Positions 60,438 through 64,000 of a DNA stretch of 64,000 nt are shown here, in pieces. This stretch comes from Spisula solida (Eukaryota; Mollusca; Bivalvia; Venerida; Mactridae). The position numbers were made by a program, and so were the translations under genes. The DNA lies in contig OX365955.1 of the NCBI GenBank assembly GCA_947247005.1, forward strand, positions 36,497,822 to 36,561,821, written 5' to 3'. The stretch's first letter is position 1; every line of letters starts with the position of its first letter. The notes under the pieces were generated by a model, which saw only the letters and a program-made list of their open reading frames with translations, ran no database searches and was not told the DNA's origin.

Positions 60438-61288
60438 CCCACTGTACTGTGTACCAATATGCTAATATGTCTTATTATATGAAGGTGCACATGTACATGT
60501 ATGTATGTCCCACCTTAAGAAAGTTTAAACAATCTAGCTTTGACCCCCCCCCCCCCCTCTGAGCAAAATAGTTTGTTCAACCCCTTCTTGAGAAAAAAAT
60601 GTAGCTGGTTGTACACTCGTGAGAAAAATTGCTGATTTGTGATTGAATATACATGTATTTAATATTGAGGGGTTCCATTTGAATCTGGACTATGGGTGTG
60701 GACTCTAGCATTTGGAAAATGATATTGAAATGACTCAGGTAGATTCAGTCTGTGCATTAGAGTTAGTACAGTTAGTCAGTTACCTGGGGAAATTATCAAA
60801 ATATGACTTCATGGGGTCACCAATTTCTATTGTTATACAGTGTGACACATTCTTTAATTAGCGAGACATCAGATCCACAAATTTATGATATTAAACCTGC
60901 ATGTATAACCAATTATCAATCAATCTGAAGCCCAGGAGACTAGCAGGCTTTCAAGAAGTATTCTCTGCCTACCTAGCGTGTGATTGGCAGAAAAAAATTT
61001 TGATGATCTTACTTATTATCGTATTTATAAGTACCTGACCTTGAACCCTACCAATGCTCAAACCTTTTGTTCATTCTTGTGTTGTTTTATTCTTAACACA
61101 CAAATGACAGCATCACTTTGTGAGTTCCGGTGATCTGTCAATAGTTTCGTCAACACATAAAAACAAACTCAATACTAAAGCCTAGTGTTTAGCGGTTCGA
61201 GAACCATTACGTTGACGCTGTTATACAGATTTAGATAATAGTTCTACCATCTATTCTATTTTAAGGTGTGTGATGAAATATCCTAACA
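60438..61288. other. DEF8 5' flank or intron
   Basis: Contains a C-run near 60544. A CTATTCTATTTTAAG stretch ending at about 61265 could be the acceptor of the first coding exon, leaving a 23-base leader before the ATG. Confidence 0.4.
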
Positions 61289-63549
61289 ATGTCTTCCTTA
61301 GAGTTATCTGATGATATATGTAGCAGTGAAGATGAAGATGTTATCATTGCTAAAATGGAGATAAAATCTGGTTTACCAGACAAGGTAGCTTCTACAATGT
61401 ATTCAGAATCATCTATAGCTACAGTGAAGATGTCAGGAATGGTCTGCCATGGTGAAAATCTATATGATTCCTCAGATTCAGAGGACGGTGAATTATTGGA
61501 AGATGGTGATCAAATCATTGACAGTAAACTGGAGTCTTCAAATTCATTTTCATCTAAAGTCAGGAAAGTTTCGGATGATTCTAGGATAGTGTCAGGTGAC
61601 TCAAGAAGCTCTTCAGTGCTGACAATAAAATCCTCCATGACATCATCATCAGACATAACAATAAATGGCAACTCATATGTAGATATACCAAATACAAGAA
61701 CTGACAAGCAGAGACATGATTCCATGAGTTCAATACAGTCTAATAACAACAGTGAAGCTCCGTCTAGTTATAAAGATGGGAGATTTAATCCATTTGATCG
61801 AGATTTACATGTTGATGAGGATCATTTTGAAGATAAAAATCTTCTGGTTCAAACAAACAATCATTATAGTCAAAGACCAAAGACGGGTAAGTTGGCTCTC
61901 AAATACCAAAATTTATACAGAATGATTAGATTAAAAACTTCTTCTTTAGAGTTGCGCATTTCTGAAATGTTTAGGTGGGTGGTATTCAATTTATTATATA
62001 TAAACAAACGTTCTGAGTTTAACCTGACATTTTGTTAGCCTATATCAACAAACTTTTAGTTTAATCTGACATTTTATTTGGTTATAAATAATAATTTGAT
62101 TATTTTCCAATTTGCAATGTTATGTTAAAATTCTGTATAAAACTTGTATTTCTGCAGACTCAAATGCAAGTGGTTCATCCTGGGCTAATGACAGCATTAC
62201 AGCATCTCATGCCTCTGTTAACAGTGACGACATCACGTTCGCTGACCTTGGATTGGCAGAAGACCATTTCTCCCAGCCAGAGGTATACCTTCAGCCATGT
62301 TGTACTTGTCACTTTCTAGAGATACGATAATTTAACCTTTTAGCCCTGATGAAGGCTTTCTAAAAACGGAAACGTTGTTCTTTAATAAATTTTGACAAAC
62401 TCAACCAACTTCGATTTTGTTGTTACATTGCTCTTCAGTGTTCTCATATAGGTAAGATAATTCAAGTATACTGAAGTGCTAGCTAGAAGAAATAGTAAAA
62501 ATTCCAGGACTTTTCCCTTGTGTCCTTGGGTGTCTTCCCAAAGAAAATATCTGAAACTGTTTCAGGTTTAAAAAAAATAACGACTACCTTTACAGAATGT
62601 GTTTCCCATGTTTCCAAAATGCTGTTTGTTGGCCAAATTAAATCACTAGGGCACCAAGGTTGAAAACAAGTCATCAGTATACTGTTTTAAAACACTTTCA
62701 ATAAATAAATGATAATATAATTACTTGTATATTGTAAATGTGTATTAAAATAGACTTTACTCTTTGAAGACTGATTGACAATATTTTCCTGTCCACTTAT
62801 TGTTACAGTTTATTTTATGTAGGGTTTTTTTGGTATGACAAGTCATGAAGAATTGGAAATGGCGATTGAAACCTGTAAGGAAATGATAATCATGGCCAAC
62901 CCTCACTCTGATAGACAGAAAAATCTGGTGAAAAAGCTTGTACAACTTCGAATGAAACTTCAAGAGCTTAAGGTAGGTAGGTCACTGTTAGATTGAGGAT
63001 AGCATACCGGTATGTGTCTTCAACAAGTGATTGTGATTTTGTCCATAGTGCATATTGATAGAGGAAAGAAAAGTTTGAGCTTTCTATCATTGAGTTTGGA
63101 GTTTGTTAGATTTCATTTATTTTAAGATGTTTTCAACAAATTTGAGTGATAGTTAGCAGCTACAGATAGTTCACCAAACTTGTTTACCTCGAATATCAAC
63201 CAGTACCTTACATACTCTTCCACCGAAGAAGTCTTTCTACCGAGTGATCAACATTGAGTATCCAACAGCGTATTCTTCACAAGTCCTAGTTTCAGCTGTC
63301 TAAAAGTCGAAAGTCCAAGTTTCAACTATACCAAGCTGATGGTATATGAGCTGGGTAGCTGTGGTGACCGTGGTAATGGTTAATGTGACTATATATTATT
63401 TCAGGAAGGACCAGAGCCGGTGGAAGATGGCGTTAAGATGGTGGTAGGTCACAAATTTGTCCTACATACTGGTGCTGGATCCAAACATTACTGTGAGAAA
63501 TGTAACGCTGTTATATGGGGAGTTCTACAGGAATGGTACAAGTGTTCAG
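61289..63549 (+). CDS. DEF8: DEF8 homologue, four coding exons (5' part)
   Basis: Exons 61289-61886, 62158-62282, 62823-62972 and 63405-63549, all with GT-AG introns and consistent phases, give 339 codons. An upstream in-frame TGA and an A at -3 support ATG 61289. Exon 1 encodes a long acidic, serine-rich region (SSEDED, SSDSED). Exon 2 has ADLGLAEDHFSQPE, and exon 3 ends KNLVKKLVQLRMKLQELK, both hallmarks of DEF8. Exon 4 opens a C1 domain: GHKF, CEKC, then IWG.LQEWYKC. In vertebrates, DEF8 binds PLEKHM1 with Rab7 and guides lysosome positioning and secretion. The rest of C1 and the C-terminal zinc-binding Rubicon-homology region should lie beyond the window. The acidic leader is much longer than in human DEF8. 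Intron 2 holds a CTGATGA...GAAACG relic. Confidence 0.88.
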
Positions 63550-64000
63550 GTAGGATTGAGGAATTTGTGCATCATACTTCTCATACACTTTAATATATTA
63601 GATGTTACTTCACTCCCTGCCAAATACCGGTACATGAAAGAAGGCGAGCCTTAAATTGAAGAATAAGAGACTAGACAAGATGACAATAATTTTTTTTTTA
63701 GATTTACAAATACAGTAGTTTGTTTTTTTGGACAGTATTGTGATGATTGGTGCAAGAAGTTGCGATTGGTGCATGGTCATTTACAAAAAGGCATACCATT
63801 ATTAGGCGCTTTCAAGCACCGTAGAATAATCTGACTTAGAGAGATATTTTCACCTGCATTTTCACAACCCTGGTTCTAATTTTCAGATGGGCATGTTATA
63901 TATCTATAATTAAACCTTTGGTTTTAAGTTGGTAGGTCAAAGGCCTTGGTCACTATAACCTGAACATACATTTTATTTGGTTGCCAGGGGAGATTAAGCA
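63550..64000 (+). other. DEF8 intron 4 (start)
   Basis: Begins with GTAGG at 63550. I see no convincing next exon before the right edge; the expected CYxRCH-type continuation of the C1 domain is not present in any frame. Confidence 0.6.

Noticed and set aside
61887..62038. Extension of DEF8 exon 1 to the stop at 62038
   Set aside because: A strong GTAAGT donor lies at 61887, and exon 2 continues in phase with conserved DEF8 sequence.

Overview
This is AT-rich nuclear DNA from an animal, most likely a bivalve or another lophotrochozoan. The call rests on a spliced metazoan gene with short GT-AG introns at the right end, a Polinton/Maverick remnant, tRNA-headed SINEs, degraded LINEs, many Tc1/mariner-type MITEs and fold-backs, and long minisatellite arrays. 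The species assignment is inference; no search could be run.

Layout. 1-5.7 kb: a degenerate minisatellite, a fold-back element, a SINE and two hairpin elements. 5.7-7.2 kb: a 5'-truncated LINE on the minus strand. 7.6-18.1 kb: tandem arrays with units of 20, 34, 27, 41, 29 and 68 bp, the most striking being a 27-bp array with higher-order structure at 11.8-12.9 kb. 20-22 kb: MITEs and a fold-back. 22.5-25.0 kb: a 57-bp satellite of about 41 units. 26-27.2 kb: a second copy of the fold-back family seen near 2.2 kb, with an expanded core. 28.8-42.4 kb: dispersed SINEs, MITEs, LINE reverse-transcriptase fragments and a decayed Tc1-like transposase.

43.5-50.0 kb is the most gene-like mobile region, a broken Polinton (Maverick). 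On the plus strand, in order, are a chromodomain fragment of the kind found in Polinton integrases, a minor-capsid-like reading frame split by a 451-bp hAT-like MITE, a small basic protein, a frameshifted major capsid protein, a PC4-like fragment, an intact packaging ATPase and a small conserved-looking frame. Converging on the minus strand is a multi-zinc-finger gene in spliceable exons; it ends where a Polinton DNA polymerase would be expected, and the polymerase domain is missing. None of this should be read as a functional virus-like element: nearly every gene is interrupted.

51.8-58.8 kb: a repeat inverted relative to a copy at 34 kb, a four-copy tandem repeat rich in TGACCTTGA and GCCATCTTG motifs, and a mariner transposase remnant carrying two further insertions. 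61.3-63.5 kb: four coding exons of a DEF8 homologue (C1 zinc-finger protein of the lysosome-positioning/PLEKHM1-Rubicon group), the only convincing host gene, cut off by the right edge. Its likely promoter lies upstream, near 59.1 kb.
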